NCBI RefSeq assembly: GCF_034092415.1
Contig: NZ_CP139304.1
Span: 372,001 to 436,000, forward strand
Origin: Prochlorococcus sp. MIT 1341
GTDB lineage: Bacteria; Cyanobacteriota; Cyanobacteriia; PCC-6307; Cyanobiaceae
Reading direction: 5' to 3'
DNA: 64,000 bases
Shown here one piece after another: positions 1-9,626 of the stretch. The notes beneath the pieces are model-generated. The model was not told where the DNA came from, searched no databases, and was given only the letters and a program-made list of their open reading frames with translations. The position numbers were made by a program, and so were the translations under genes. Within the stretch, counting starts at the first letter, position 1. Each line of letters begins with the position of its first letter.

Positions 1-1
1 T

Positions 2-499
2 CTTGGGGAAAGAAGTCTCACAGAATTCAGCTACAGAATGTCTGATGGAGCAAAAGCACAAATATTTATAGGAATAGAAGTCCTTGGGACTGAAGACAGG
101 GTCGAATTGGTCAACAAACTAGAGGTGGGAGGGTTCCCTTGCCTTGATCTCACAAAAGACGAGCTCTCAAAATCACACCTTCGGCACATGGTCGGAGGCC
201 GACTACCATCTTCAGCGAAAAAATTATCTGAAGATGGTTTTAAGGAGCTCTTGTACAGATTTGAATTTCCAGAACGTCCTGGCGCATTGATGAAGTTTGT
301 TAGCAACCTTCACAAGGGATGGAGTATTAGCATTTTTCACTATAGAAATCATGGAGCAGACGTTGGGAGAATAGTTGTTGGAGTCCTTGTTAGAGAAAAA
401 GAAATAAAGTATTGGTTTGATTTCGTTGATTCGCTGGGTTATCCAAGTTTCGAAGAAACAAACAATTCTGCATATCGCCTCTTTCTAGGTGCACAGTAG
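2..499 (+). CDS. ilvA: Threonine ammonia-lyase (threonine deaminase), C-terminal part
   Basis: This is the 3' end of a gene that starts before the window. The frame is open from base 2, and the residues before the first internal ATG (position 38) read GERSLTEFSYR, which matches the linker leading into the regulatory domain of biosynthetic threonine deaminases. The visible part is the regulatory ACT-like domain, with the typical run FEFPERPGAL, then SIFHYRNHGADVGR, and the ending ETNNSAYRLFLG. The enzyme converts threonine to 2-oxobutanoate, the first committed step to isoleucine. The regulatory domain senses isoleucine and valine. The PLP-binding catalytic half lies outside the window. The acetolactate synthase small subunit of the same pathway lies at 27.3 kb. 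Confidence 0.93.
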   Translation, partial: LGERSLTEFSYRMSDGAKAQIFIGIEVLGTEDRVELVNKLEVGGFPCLDLTKDELSKSHLRHMVGGRLPSSAKKLSEDGFKELLYRFEFPERPGALMKFVSNLHKGWSISIFHYRNHGADVGRIVVGVLVREKEIKYWFDFVDSLGYPSFEETNNSAYRLFLGAQ

Positions 500-542
500 T
501 TGTTATCGCGGTAACTTGATATATCGCTAATTTGGCCCAAAT

Positions 543-1073
543 ATGGCCAACCAACCAACCACCACCTTTAGTGAAGACGCAAGAGTCTCACTTCAAGCTC
601 GTATAGAAGCGATCCTTTACTTAAAAGGAAAGCCAACTAGCGCTAAAGAATTAGCTGAACTATCTGGTGAAACAGAAAGTTCCGTAGAAGAAGCATTGCT
701 AACACTAATGGCATGCTATGCACAAAGAGATACAGCGCTTGAAATCCTAGAAACTAATAGAAGTTATAGCCTTCAGTTACGTCCAGGACTAGGTGGTCTA
801 GTTCAAAATCTTTTGCCTGTTGATCTTTCAACTGCCACCCTTAGAACTCTTGCAACCATCGCACTAAAGAAAAGAATTCTTCAATCTGACCTGGTTGAAT
901 TAAGAGGTTCAGGAGCCTATGACCATATAAAAGAATTACGTGAACAAAATTTCATTGAGCGAAAACGACAAAGTGAGGGTAGGTCTTATTGGATAACCCT
1001 TTCAGAAAAATTTCATAGAACCTTTTCTGTCATTCCAGAATTAAATGCAGCAGAATCCCAAAAAGCAGCATAG
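543..1073 (+). CDS. scpB: Segregation and condensation protein B
   Basis: ScpB is the winged-helix kleisin-associated subunit of the bacterial SMC-ScpA-ScpB condensin. The 176-residue protein fits the family in length and has its two tandem winged-helix regions: the N-terminal one around RIEAILYLKGKPTSAKELAEL and the second around TLATIALKKRILQSDLVELRG, ending in a helix-wing with RSYWITLSEKF. The frame starts at ATG 543, 43 bases after ilvA, on the same strand. It probably acts with SMC at replicated origin regions. No scpA is in the window. Confidence 0.85.
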   Translation: MANQPTTTFSEDARVSLQARIEAILYLKGKPTSAKELAELSGETESSVEEALLTLMACYAQRDTALEILETNRSYSLQLRPGLGGLVQNLLPVDLSTATLRTLATIALKKRILQSDLVELRGSGAYDHIKELREQNFIERKRQSEGRSYWITLSEKFHRTFSVIPELNAAESQKAA

Positions 1074-1098
1074 AGTTCAACCCTAACCGACTTTTACA

Positions 1099-1398
1099 AT
1101 GGAAATCATTGCTACATTTCTTCAGGTACTTGCCCAAACACTTGAGATTTACTCTTTAGTTCTAATCGTTCGTGTTCTTCTTAGTTGGTTCCCAAACCTA
1201 GATTGGAGCAACCCTGTATTAAGTACAGTAAGCTCGATTACGGATCCATATTTAAATTCCTTTAGAGGAATTATCCCACCAATAGGAGGTCTCGACTTAT
1301 CTGCAATACTTGCATTTATTGCTTTAAGTCTGATGCAACGTCTTTTATTCAGTGCAAGTATTGCTTTCCTAAGTGGAACAAATGGTTATTTTGGATAA
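1099..1398 (+). CDS. YggT/Ycf19-family membrane protein
   Basis: This 99-residue protein has two hydrophobic segments, around residues 8-30 and 65-90. Between them is the family signature region, VRVLLSWFPNLDW followed by LNSFRGIIPPIGGLDLSAILAFI. YggT/Ycf19 proteins are small integral membrane proteins. In chloroplasts and cyanobacteria they have been linked to thylakoid assembly and nucleoid partitioning. It follows scpB by 25 bases and is probably cotranscribed with it. The precise role cannot be read from the sequence. Confidence 0.85.
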   Translation: MEIIATFLQVLAQTLEIYSLVLIVRVLLSWFPNLDWSNPVLSTVSSITDPYLNSFRGIIPPIGGLDLSAILAFIALSLMQRLLFSASIAFLSGTNGYFG

Positions 1399-1488
1399 CA
1401 GAAATATTGTTAATTAACCATCTAGAATTCTAAAAATTGATTAATTAATTTATAAAATCAATTAGCAATATCTCGAAATTTATAAATT

Positions 1489-1818
1489 TCACCTCTTGTC
1501 GCCTTCACCTCCTAAACGTCCCCTATCTGCCCTACTGGCTAATTTAGCTAAATTAGCTTTTGCAACATGCTCGAGGGAAAACCCTAACTCACTTGAAAGT
1601 TGTGCCACATACCAAAGCACATCACCTAGCTCTAGCATGATAGCTTCAGAAGAACTCTCATCAAAAACTCCCCCTTTATCTCGAATCACCTTCTTAACCT
1701 TGTCAGCGACCTCACCTGATTCACCAGTTAGACCAAGCGTTGGATAAATGGGGTTTTCTCCAACATTTGGATAAAGCGCTGTTGTCCTGGCCTGCTCCTG
1801 ATAATGATTTAGTTCCAT
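1489..1818 (-). CDS. MazG-like nucleotide pyrophosphohydrolase
   Basis: This 109-residue single-domain all-alpha NTP pyrophosphohydrolase has the MazG metal-binding pattern: GLTGESGEVADKVKKV supplies the first acidic helix and MLELGDVLWYVAQL the second. The family cleaves nucleoside triphosphates, often non-canonical ones, to the monophosphate and pyrophosphate. At about 110 residues it is the short MazG-like form rather than the two-domain E. coli MazG. It diverges from the pyruvate kinase gene. The substrate is unknown. Confidence 0.8.
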   Translation of the reverse strand: MELNHYQEQARTTALYPNVGENPIYPTLGLTGESGEVADKVKKVIRDKGGVFDESSSEAIMLELGDVLWYVAQLSSELGFSLEHVAKANLAKLASRADRGRLGGEGDKR

Positions 1819-1884
1819 GTCGCTGATAGAAGAGAATAATGATGAGGCTTAGATAGTATTTTCGAGGTGAAACATTTACCCACA

Positions 1885-3663
1885 ATGGCAAATTTCGATC
1901 TAGCTCGCAGAACTAAGATTGTTGCCACAATTGGTCCAGCGACTGAGGAGCCAGAACGGATAAAGGAATTAATACGAGCTGGTGCAACAACATTTCGTCT
2001 AAATTTCTCTCATGGAGACCACAATGAACATGCAAAAAGGATAAAGACCATTCGTCGTGCCTCTGACGAGCTTGGTGTTCACATAGGAATACTTCAGGAT
2101 TTGCAGGGGCCCAAAATCCGACTTGGTAGATTTAAAGATGGCCCAATTAGCCTCAACAAAGGTGACATATTTACACTGACATCAAAAAAAGTAGAGTGTA
2201 ATCACGATATAGCAACAGTTACCTACGAAAAGCTTGCAAATGAAGTGACTGTTGGAAGCCGAATACTTCTTGATGATGGCAGAGTCGAAATGAAAGTAGA
2301 AAAGGTCCTAACAAAAGAGCAAAAACTAAAGTGCTTAGTAACTGTTGGAGGTGTTCTTTCCAACAACAAAGGCGTAAATTTTCCAGATGTTCAACTTTCT
2401 GTTAGAGCCTTAACAACTAAGGACAAAGAAGATCTAAGTTTTGGATTAAATCAAGGTGTTGATTGGATAGCTCTTAGCTTTGTACGAAACCCCTCTGATA
2501 TGAAGGAAATAAAAAAATTGATCCATTCACAGGGTCATTCAACACCGGTTATTGCAAAAGTTGAGAAATTCGAAGCAATAGACCAAATTGATGCGATTCT
2601 CCCCTTATGTGACGGTGTAATGGTTGCAAGAGGAGATTTAGGAGTAGAAATGCCTGCAGAGGAAGTGCCTTTACTTCAAAAAGATCTTATTCGCAAAGCA
2701 AATAGTTTGGGGATTCCGATAATCACGGCCACTCAAATGCTTGACTCAATGGCCTCATGTCCAAGACCAACAAGAGCTGAGGTTAGTGATGTTGCAAATG
2801 CGATTCTTGATGGAACTGATGCAGTAATGCTTTCTAATGAAACTGCTGTTGGGGAATACCCAGTAGAAGCAGTAGCCACAATGGCAACAATAGCAATGCG
2901 AATTGAGCGGGACTACCCCCAAAGAGCTCTAGATAGTTATCTAGAATGCACTATTCCAAATGCAATTAGTGCGGCAGTCAGTAGCATCGCTAGTCAATTA
3001 AATGCAGCTGCAATCTTACCTTTAACAAAAAGTGGTGCTACCGCCCACAATGTTAGTAAGTTTAGACCGCCAACACCAATACTAGCTATTACAAATGAAG
3101 CCGAAGTCGCACGAAGACTTCAGATTGTCTGGGGCGTTACACCTTTACTAATTGCCACACAGAAGAGCTCTTCTAAAACTTTTAATCTCGCGATGGGAAT
3201 TGCAAGGAAATTAGGTTTACTTAAAGATGGTGATATAGCTGTTCAGACTGCTGGAACACTTGAAGGAGTAAGTGGGTCTACAAACCTTTTAAAAGTAGAG
3301 ATTGTTAGGCCTAACTTGCCAACTGGAAAAGGCATTGGCATGGGCAACATTAAAGGAAAAGTCAAAATCTATTTAGAATCCGAATCCACAGAAAAAAAAG
3401 GGAAAGAGTATATTTTAGTAACACCAAAAACTGATAATGATCTTACTGAGGAGATTAAGGAATCATCAGCAGTAATAACAGAAGATGAGGATGAAGAAAG
3501 TAATGTTGTTCGTATTTCAAAACAATTAGGAATTCCAATTATTCTTGGGGTAAAAGGTGCTGTGAATCAACTTAAAAGCAATGAATTCATCACTCTAGAA
3601 ATAGAACAAGGTCTTATTCATAGAAATCAAGATCCAGACATTGGAATTGGCTTAGGGGAATAA
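1885..3663 (+). CDS. pyk: Pyruvate kinase
   Basis: Pyruvate kinase makes pyruvate and ATP from phosphoenolpyruvate and ADP. The start is set at ATG 1885 (MANFDLARRTKIVATIGPA) rather than the in-frame ATG at 1867, because the conserved family sequence begins there. The barrel has RLNFSHGDH, DLQGPKIRLG, the B domain, KVEKFEAIDQIDAILPLCDGVMVARGDLG and the ITATQMLDSM active-site segment, followed by the allosteric C domain. At about 592 residues it is longer than the roughly 470-residue enzymes. The extra C-terminal 110 residues resemble the phosphohistidine-swivelling (PEP-utilising) domain found on cyanobacterial and Bacillus enzymes. The gene ends 9 bases before the next one. Confidence 0.95.
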   Translation: MANFDLARRTKIVATIGPATEEPERIKELIRAGATTFRLNFSHGDHNEHAKRIKTIRRASDELGVHIGILQDLQGPKIRLGRFKDGPISLNKGDIFTLTSKKVECNHDIATVTYEKLANEVTVGSRILLDDGRVEMKVEKVLTKEQKLKCLVTVGGVLSNNKGVNFPDVQLSVRALTTKDKEDLSFGLNQGVDWIALSFVRNPSDMKEIKKLIHSQGHSTPVIAKVEKFEAIDQIDAILPLCDGVMVARGDLGVEMPAEEVPLLQKDLIRKANSLGIPIITATQMLDSMASCPRPTRAEVSDVANAILDGTDAVMLSNETAVGEYPVEAVATMATIAMRIERDYPQRALDSYLECTIPNAISAAVSSIASQLNAAAILPLTKSGATAHNVSKFRPPTPILAITNEAEVARRLQIVWGVTPLLIATQKSSSKTFNLAMGIARKLGLLKDGDIAVQTAGTLEGVSGSTNLLKVEIVRPNLPTGKGIGMGNIKGKVKIYLESESTEKKGKEYILVTPKTDNDLTEEIKESSAVITEDEDEESNVVRISKQLGIPIILGVKGAVNQLKSNEFITLEIEQGLIHRNQDPDIGIGLGE

Positions 3664-3672
3664 CTAACTGAT

Positions 3673-4902
3673 ATGCAAAGCAAATTAAGCCTTTCAGAAA
3701 CAGTTGGTATGGCTGTCTCTACCTTAAGAGCAAATAGGCTAAGAAGCTTACTAACAATGTTAGGAATTGTTATAGGAAATGCCTCTGTAATTACGTTGGT
3801 TGGGGTTGGTAGAGGTGCTCAGAACCTTGCCGAAGGACAATTAAGCAATCTGGGTGCCAATGTACTATTTGTTGTTCCTGGTAATAATGACACTAGAAGG
3901 AGAGGAGTTGCCTTTCCTCGAAACTTAGTTCTTGAAGATGCCAAAGCAATACAAAAACAGGTTCCAAGTGTCAAACGTGTGGCTCCACAAATTACATCAA
4001 GTGAAGTTATACAAGCAGGTTCTAGGAGTACATCAAGCTCAATCTCAGGAATAACTCCTGACTTCCTACCTGTTAGAAGTTTTGAAGTTGCAAGTGGAAG
4101 GTTTATTAGTAGTCAAGACATGAAAAGTGCAAAAAGTGTTGCTGTTATAGGACCTGATCTGAGAAGGAAGTTATTTAAGTTTGAGAATCCAATTGGAAAA
4201 GTAATTCGAATAAAAGATCAATCATTTGAGGTTATTGGTGTAATGGAGCCAAAGGGAGCTGTATTTGGAAATAATCAAGACGAAAATGCATATATACCTT
4301 TATCAACAATGGTGAGCAGAGTCAAAGGGAGAGATCCAACCTATGGAATCAGTCTAAGCTTTATAAGTGTTGAAGCTAAAAATGAAAAAAGTACTAGAGC
4401 AGCAAAGTTTCAAATAACAAATCTTTTAAGGCAAAGACATAAAATTTTAAGAGATGATGATTTCGCAGTTAGGTCTCAAAAGGATGCTTTGAAAATAGTT
4501 AGTACTATTACCGGAGGGTTAACTTTTATGCTAGCTGCTATTGGGGGCGTTTCACTGATTGTTGGTGGTATAGGGATTATGAATATTATGTTAGTAGCAG
4601 TTAGTGAAAGAACTGAAGAGATTGGGTTAAGAAAAGCTCTTGGAGCCAGAAGCGCAGATGTCTTAATTCAATTTCTTGTTGAATCTTTGATTTTGGCAAG
4701 TCTTGGAGGAGTAGTTGGTACGACAGTAGGAATACTTGCAATAGCAGGTGTTTCTACAATTACACCTCTGCCTGCAACCATTAGTGCAGTGACAGTTATG
4801 GCGACGGTGAGTCTGTCAGGTGGAATAGGTTTGTTTTTCGGAGTAGTCCCTGCCAGAAGAGCCGCCAAACTTGACCCTATAGTTGCCTTAAGAAGTCTCT
4901 AA
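3673..4902 (+). CDS. ABC transporter permease of the MacB/FtsX type
   Basis: The 409-residue protein has the MacB architecture: one N-terminal membrane segment after LRANRLRSLLTMLGIVIGNASVI, a large periplasmic domain (about residues 50-270), and a C-terminal FtsX domain with three membrane segments. That domain contains the diagnostic GGIGIMNIMLVAVSERTEEIGLRKALGA and ends in PARRAAKLDPIVALRSL. Such permeases do not conduct substrate through the membrane but drive a periplasmic adaptor. No ATPase gene is next to it. An HlyD-type adaptor lies at 45.2 kb. It starts 9 bases after pyk, so it is probably in the same transcript. The substrate is unknown. Confidence 0.88.
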   Translation: MQSKLSLSETVGMAVSTLRANRLRSLLTMLGIVIGNASVITLVGVGRGAQNLAEGQLSNLGANVLFVVPGNNDTRRRGVAFPRNLVLEDAKAIQKQVPSVKRVAPQITSSEVIQAGSRSTSSSISGITPDFLPVRSFEVASGRFISSQDMKSAKSVAVIGPDLRRKLFKFENPIGKVIRIKDQSFEVIGVMEPKGAVFGNNQDENAYIPLSTMVSRVKGRDPTYGISLSFISVEAKNEKSTRAAKFQITNLLRQRHKILRDDDFAVRSQKDALKIVSTITGGLTFMLAAIGGVSLIVGGIGIMNIMLVAVSERTEEIGLRKALGARSADVLIQFLVESLILASLGGVVGTTVGILAIAGVSTITPLPATISAVTVMATVSLSGGIGLFFGVVPARRAAKLDPIVALRSL

Positions 4903-5023
4903 TCCAAAAAGCAACTCTAAAAGAAAATTCAGCTCCAGACTTAAACTAAAAACCTTAAAACCTCAACAAGACGAAGTCCATGTCACTAGAGTATAAAGAC
5001 TTAAAAAGACTTTTTAATTAAAA

Positions 5024-6934
5024 ATGAATCAGCGCTGGCGTTTGCTTCTTCTATGGTTCTTGCCAGTCTTCATGGCGTCTTTGCTCGCATGGCAGGTTAT
5101 AGGTGGCGCAAACCCGAACACTGTCGATTCAGAAAGGACGGTTTCAGCTCCTAGAAATGCTGCTGTTGCGAGAATGAGTTATGGAAGATTCCTAGATTAT
5201 GTAGAAGCTGGAAGGGTTACCTCAGTAGATATATATGACGGTGGTAAAAATGCTGTGGTTGAAGCAGTAGAACCTGATCTAGACAACAGAGTTCAAAAAA
5301 TAAGAGTTGATCTACCAGGTCTAGCTCCTGAACTGATCAACACCTTGAAGAATGAGGGAATTAGTTTTGATATCCACCCTCAAAGAAAAGCCCCACCAGC
5401 CTTAGGAGTGTTTGGGAATTTATTATTCCCACTTTTATTAATTGGTGGTCTAATACTTCTTGCTCGCAGATCAAACTCCATGCAAGGAGGGCCTGGACAG
5501 GCTATGCAGTTTGGGAAAACAAAGGCAAGGTTCGCAATGGAAGCGGAAACTGGAGTGAAATTTGACGATGTCGCAGGTGTATCCGAGGCAAAACAAGATC
5601 TTCAAGAAGTAGTTACCTTTCTAAAGCAACCTGAAAGGTTCACTTCAATTGGTGCACAAATCCCTAAAGGGGTGCTTTTAATAGGTCCTCCTGGCACAGG
5701 GAAAACCCTTCTTGCAAAGGCTATAGCAGGAGAAGCCGGAGTCCCATTCTTCTCGCTATCTGGCTCAGAGTTTGTAGAGATGTTTGTTGGAGTAGGAGCG
5801 AGCCGAGTACGTGATTTATTTAAAAGAGCTAAAGAAAACAATCCTTGCCTAATATTTATTGATGAAATAGATGCAGTAGGTCGCCAAAGAGGCGCTGGAA
5901 TAGGAGGTGGGAACGACGAGAGAGAACAAACCCTTAATCAATTACTTACAGAAATGGATGGGTTCGAAGGTAATAGTGGGATTATTATTATTGCGGCAAC
6001 TAATAGGCCCGATGTTCTGGACTCAGCATTGATGAGGCCTGGAAGGTTTGACAGACAGGTCTCAGTTGATGCACCAGATATAAAAGGCAGGCTTTCTATA
6101 CTTAAAGTGCATTCACGAAATAAAAAGTTAGAAGAAAACCTTTCATTATCAAGTGTTGCCAGGAGAACACCCGGCTTTACTGGAGCAGATCTAGCAAACC
6201 TACTAAATGAAGCAGCAATACTTACTGCTCGTAGAAAGAAAACTGCTATAAGCCTTCATGAAATAGATGATGCAGTTGACAGAATAATTGCTGGCATGGA
6301 GGGCCAGCCTCTAACTGATGGAAGAAGCAAAAGGCTTATTGCTTATCACGAAGTTGGTCACGCTTTAATAGGAACGCTTGTAAAGGAACATGATCCTGTT
6401 CAAAAAGTAACTCTTATACCTAGAGGTCAAGCGAAAGGGCTGACATGGTTTTCACCCGATGACGAACAATCCTTAGTTAGTAAGGCTCAGTTAAAAGCAA
6501 GAATAATGGGAGCACTTGGAGGAAGAGCTGCCGAAGATATTGTATTTGGACATTCTGAAGTCACCACTGGAGCAGGAGGAGATATACAACAAGTTGCCTC
6601 CTTGGCAAGGCAAATGGTTACTCGCTTTGGGATGAGTGATTTAGGTCCTGTTTCTCTTGAGAATGGAAACCAAGAAGTGTTCCTAGGAAGAGATTTAATG
6701 ACCAGAAATGATATATCTGATGCAATATCTCGTCAAATTGATGAAAAAGTTAGAGAAATGGTAAAGAGTTGCTATAAAGACACCTTATCCATTCTCAGGA
6801 AGAACCGGGAAGCAATGGATAACCTGGTTGATTTACTTATAGAAAAAGAAACAATGAATGGTGAAGAACTTATTGATGTTGTATCTAAATATAGTTCAAT
6901 TCCAGAGAAAGAAAGGACTACACCAATTCTTTAA
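5024..6934 (+). CDS. ftsH: ATP-dependent zinc metalloprotease FtsH
   Basis: FtsH is a membrane-anchored AAA+ protease. In cyanobacteria it degrades damaged PSII proteins, notably D1. The 636-residue protein has two N-terminal membrane segments (about residues 7-26 and 128-147) with a lumenal or periplasmic domain between them. It has a Walker A motif GPPGTGKT near residue 221, Walker B FIDEID, the SRH region [18 protein letters not shown], and the zinc-protease motif HEVGH near residue 442. The start at ATG 5024 gives a standard hydrophobic anchor. About 120 bases of AT-rich leader separate it from the ABC permease, suggesting its own promoter. Cyanobacteria carry several FtsH paralogues; which one this is cannot be settled here. 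Confidence 0.96.
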   Translation: MNQRWRLLLLWFLPVFMASLLAWQVIGGANPNTVDSERTVSAPRNAAVARMSYGRFLDYVEAGRVTSVDIYDGGKNAVVEAVEPDLDNRVQKIRVDLPGLAPELINTLKNEGISFDIHPQRKAPPALGVFGNLLFPLLLIGGLILLARRSNSMQGGPGQAMQFGKTKARFAMEAETGVKFDDVAGVSEAKQDLQEVVTFLKQPERFTSIGAQIPKGVLLIGPPGTGKTLLAKAIAGEAGVPFFSLSGSEFVEMFVGVGASRVRDLFKRAKENNPCLIFIDEIDAVGRQRGAGIGGGNDEREQTLNQLLTEMDGFEGNSGIIIIAATNRPDVLDSALMRPGRFDRQVSVDAPDIKGRLSILKVHSRNKKLEENLSLSSVARRTPGFTGADLANLLNEAAILTARRKKTAISLHEIDDAVDRIIAGMEGQPLTDGRSKRLIAYHEVGHALIGTLVKEHDPVQKVTLIPRGQAKGLTWFSPDDEQSLVSKAQLKARIMGALGGRAAEDIVFGHSEVTTGAGGDIQQVASLARQMVTRFGMSDLGPVSLENGNQEVFLGRDLMTRNDISDAISRQIDEKVREMVKSCYKDTLSILRKNREAMDNLVDLLIEKETMNGEELIDVVSKYSSIPEKERTTPIL

Positions 6935-6965
6935 GTTAAAACCAAAAGGGAAATATGTATAAAAG

Positions 6966-7559
6966 TTAGCTAACTGAATGAACTGGTTTTTTATCTAAAA
7001 CACTATCAATTATTCCATAATCCATGGCTTCCACTGGAGACATAAAGAAATCTCTATCTGTATCATCTTCTATACGTGACAAAGGTTGACCAGTCCGCGT
7101 AGATAGTTCTTGATTCAATCTACCTTTTAGATAAAGAATTTCATCAGCTTGGATCCTTATATCACTTGCTTGTCCACGAGCTCCGCCAAGAGGCTGATGA
7201 ATCATTATTCTTGAGTGTTGCAGGGAACTTCTTTTCCCCTTAGTACCAGAACACAACAGAAAAGCTCCCATACTTGCAGCCAATCCTACGCAAACAGTAT
7301 GAACATCTGGCTTGACATGCTGCATCGTATCGAAAATACCTAATCCATCGTAAACTGAACCTCCTGGAGAGTTGATATACAAGAAAATATCCTTTTCTGG
7401 ATCCTCTGCCTCCAAAAATAGCAACTGGGCAACTATTCGGTTCGCAGAGTCACTCGTAACAGGCTCTCCTAAAAATACGATTCTTTCTCTTAGAAGCCTG
7501 GAATAGATGTCAAATGCTCTTTCTCCACGGCCCGACTCCTCTATAACTATCGGGATCAT
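6966..7559 (-). CDS. clpP: ATP-dependent Clp protease proteolytic subunit
   Basis: The start is taken at the ATG at 7559 ([19 protein letters not shown]), the conserved ClpP beginning. The frame extends upstream, but that extension overlaps the divergent gene and looks non-coding. The 197-residue protein has the serine-protease triad: Ser96 in GLAASMGAF, His121 in [10 protein letters not shown] and Asp170 in DTDRDFFMS. It forms the barrel-shaped peptidase that works with ClpX or ClpC. It diverges from psb29, with 79 bases between the two starts. The adaptor gene clpS lies 1.1 kb away. Confidence 0.95.
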   Translation of the reverse strand: MIPIVIEESGRGERAFDIYSRLLRERIVFLGEPVTSDSANRIVAQLLFLEAEDPEKDIFLYINSPGGSVYDGLGIFDTMQHVKPDVHTVCVGLAASMGAFLLCSGTKGKRSSLQHSRIMIHQPLGGARGQASDIRIQADEILYLKGRLNQELSTRTGQPLSRIEDDTDRDFFMSPVEAMDYGIIDSVLDKKPVHSVS

Positions 7560-7638
7560 GCTCAAAAGCTCCTTTTCCCCTATCTTAGTAGGAACATCTA
7601 AAAAGCTAAAGTAATTTAATGCCGATTCGAGATAGAAA

Positions 7639-8295
7639 ATGAACGAAAGACAAACCATTGAAGACAGTAAGCGTGCATTCTTAAAGTCATTCCCGCACGT
7701 CATTCCACCCCTTTACAGACGTATGGTGGATGAATTGCTAGTTGAACTACATCTCTTAAGTCACCAAAAAAAATTTCAACAAAACCTATTATTCTCAATC
7801 GGAATAAAAGAGGTCTTTTCAAGATTTACAATTGGATATAAGCCCACTGAGCATTTACCGCTTCTTTTTGATTCATTATGTAAAAGTAGTGGTTTTGAGC
7901 CCTCAAAAATAAAAGTTCAAGCAAGTAAACATACTACGCATGAAAGTGCAAAAAATATAGATGACCTAAAAATATTGCTTGTAGATTCAAACAATCATTC
8001 CCAAGCAAATACATACTATTGCAGGTTAATGGCAGTCGGAGTTTACGAGCTTGTAATGAAGACGCAAACAACAGAGAACAAAGACGAGGCATTAAAGGAA
8101 AGCATTGTGATTTCTAAATCAATTGGCCTACCAGTTGAAAGAGTAGAGAAAGACCTAAAGGTTTACAGTTCGAATATTGAAAGAATTAGTCAAGCAATAG
8201 AATTAATACGGGAAACTTCTTTAACAGAAAAGAAAAAAAAGGAAGGCTCTAATCCAAAGAAAGAAGAAGACTCCCCTCTAAAAGGTGATAAATAA
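7639..8295 (+). CDS. psb29: Photosystem II biogenesis protein Psb29 (Thf1)
   Basis: This 218-residue soluble protein has the Psb29/Thf1 family pattern: [35 protein letters not shown], then [16 protein letters not shown], and a charged, Lys-rich C-terminal tail of about 25 residues. Psb29 is needed for PSII biogenesis and repair, and in cyanobacteria it associates with the FtsH2/FtsH3 protease. Finding it divergent to clpP and close to ftsH and clpS fits a proteostasis neighbourhood. The start at ATG 7639 agrees with the family N-terminus. Confidence 0.9.
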   Translation: MNERQTIEDSKRAFLKSFPHVIPPLYRRMVDELLVELHLLSHQKKFQQNLLFSIGIKEVFSRFTIGYKPTEHLPLLFDSLCKSSGFEPSKIKVQASKHTTHESAKNIDDLKILLVDSNNHSQANTYYCRLMAVGVYELVMKTQTTENKDEALKESIVISKSIGLPVERVEKDLKVYSSNIERISQAIELIRETSLTEKKKKEGSNPKKEEDSPLKGDK

Positions 8296-8338
8296 AAAAC
8301 AAGGAACATTTGTTAATAGATTAAATTCCTAATTAATA

Positions 8339-8503
8339 TTAATTACTTTTTTTTTCACGCCCCTTGTCACGTCTGTTTATTAATGACAAATAAGCTACTG
8401 ATATAGTTACAAAGATTAGCAAACAAAGGGCTGAAATTTGCAAGTAGTCATTTAAGGTGACTAATTTTAGAATTTGTGGAAAATCAGAAATCAATTGAGC
8501 CAT
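8339..8503 (-). CDS. Small single-pass membrane protein overlapping petN
   Basis: A 54-residue protein ([10 protein letters not shown] start) with one hydrophobic segment around residues 22-41 and a basic C-terminal tail (RRDKGREKK). I do not recognise the family. Its 5' end overlaps the 3' end of petN in another frame. A run of five G residues in the transcript (complement of 8514-8518) gives a plausible ribosome-binding site, so either the ATG at 8503 or the one at 8509 could be used. The arrangement suggests translational coupling to petN. It may be a cytochrome b6f-linked or thylakoid small protein, but that is inference from position. Confidence 0.55.
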   Translation of the reverse strand: MAQLISDFPQILKLVTLNDYLQISALCLLIFVTISVAYLSLINRRDKGREKKSN

Positions 8504-8585
8504 CGCCATTTCTCCCCCAGACAACCATGGCTATCGAAAAGGTAAAAACAAAAGCTAGTGAGGCCCAAGCAAATGTAAACAACAT
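8484..8585 (-). CDS. petN: Cytochrome b6f complex subunit PetN
   Basis: A 33-residue gene on the minus strand. The protein starts [14 protein letters not shown] and continues through [14 protein letters not shown], which matches PetN (subunit VIII), a single-helix subunit of the cytochrome b6f complex in thylakoids. The conserved WGRNG end after the helix is a strong marker. It overlaps the following small gene by about 20 bases. The gene is too short for most gene callers. Confidence 0.9.
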   Translation of the reverse strand: MLFTFAWASLAFVFTFSIAMVVWGRNGDGSIDF

Positions 8586-8649
8586 AATTTTAGTTCTGGG
8601 GTTTTGAATATAAGCTTTTACCAGGTTACACGTTTTTGCCCTCAAAGTG

Positions 8650-8946
8650 ATGACTTATTCAAAGTCAAGCTCCTCTTCTCTACTTGAAAGGCAGAGGACA
8701 ACGAAAAAATACCCCGAGGCTAGAGTCATTGTTCTGGATGATGACGTAAATACGTTTGAACATGTAGTGAAATGTCTAGTCAAAATCATCCCTGGAATGA
8801 AGGAAGAAAGGGCTTGGGAGCTTGCAAAGGAGGTAGACAAAGAAGGAGCAGCTGAAGTTTGGTGTGGCCAATTAGAACAGGCTGAGCTCTACCATCAACA
8901 GCTTTCAATAGAAGGGCTAACGATGGCACCTCTTGAAAGGTGCTGA
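8650..8946 (+). CDS. clpS: ATP-dependent Clp protease adaptor ClpS
   Basis: ClpS delivers N-degron substrates to the Clp AAA+ unfoldase (ClpC in cyanobacteria). The 98-residue protein has the ClpS core: [25 protein letters not shown] and then [31 protein letters not shown]. The DD-N-TFEHV residues form the ligand-binding pocket edge. The start is the ATG at 8650; a GTG lies one codon upstream. It diverges from petN and sits near clpP and ftsH. Confidence 0.9.
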   Translation: MTYSKSSSSSLLERQRTTKKYPEARVIVLDDDVNTFEHVVKCLVKIIPGMKEERAWELAKEVDKEGAAEVWCGQLEQAELYHQQLSIEGLTMAPLERC

Positions 8947-9347
8947 TTTTCGACCCGCTTATAAAGATCATTAAAATTAAAAATTTGCATCATATTTTTT
9001 TTATTAAAGAACCAATTTCTGGATTTAAATGATTAAGGTACCAACTTATGGATCTGCCGCCACAGAAAAATTATAAATAATCGAAAGCGCTTCTGAAAGA
9101 ATGAAATACCTTTGTTTTGTACTAAAATGAAAAAGATCTACACAGCCAGGAATTAGGCAAGTCCCTGCACTGCAGAACCCTGCAACTCTATACTTAGAAG
9201 CCTATGCCCACTTCCAAAAGCTTGATCCAAAGGTTCGCTTACTATCTCAGACAGGAGATTAACTGAACAAAGCATATTTAACTAACTAACCATTCCATTA
9301 TTGTCGTAGCCAAATCCACTAACCCTGGCCATAAAGCCATTAAAACT
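8947..9347. other. Gap with a possible small reading frame lacking a start codon
   Basis: Between clpS and the DUF2103 gene. The plus-strand frame from 9131 to 9262 is open for 43 codons and reads like protein (VPALQNPATLYLEAYAHF, then QKLDPKVRLLSQTGD) but contains no ATG, GTG or TTG. An ATT at 9152 sits just after AGGA. An ATG at 9127 is one base out of frame and meets a stop after 9 codons. It may be a gene with an ATT start, a frameshifted gene or a relic. Nothing else is recognised here. Confidence 0.3.
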
Positions 9348-9626
9348 TTGGGCAGATTAGTAATCACTCACAGTACTTATATCGAAGGGTTGATCCCAGT
9401 GCTAAGAACCCTTGCAGAAATGGAGGGAATCAAAACAGTTACACCAGGAGTAATCGGTACAGGTAAAGGCAGGTGCGAAAGTCTTGTTTTAAGAGTGACG
9501 ACGAGGACCATCGGAGGATACAAACTGATAGCAAGAAAGGGTAGAAAAACGCAGGAAATATTTTTAGTAACGCATAAAGACAGTACTTGCTTAAAAGAAT
9601 ATATTAATAAGATCTTAAATAAGTAG
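9348..9626 (+). CDS. DUF2103-family predicted metal-binding protein
   Basis: The protein of about 92 residues reads LGRLVITHSTYIEGLIPVL, then GIKTVTPGVIGTGKG, and later GGYKLIARKGRKTQEIFLVT. I match this to DUF2103, an uncharacterised family with a HST-containing putative metal site. The only conventional start is TTG at 9348. The same frame reads smoothly as protein upstream (VVAKSTNPGHKAIKT) to two ATT codons at 9297 and 9300, so the true start may be an ATT. Function is unknown. Confidence 0.7.
   Translation: MGRLVITHSTYIEGLIPVLRTLAEMEGIKTVTPGVIGTGKGRCESLVLRVTTRTIGGYKLIARKGRKTQEIFLVTHKDSTCLKEYINKILNK

Noticed and set aside
6966-7703. A longer ClpP start at 7703
   Set aside because: The extra 48 residues overlap the divergent psb29 gene and do not resemble ClpP; the conserved N-terminus begins at 7559.
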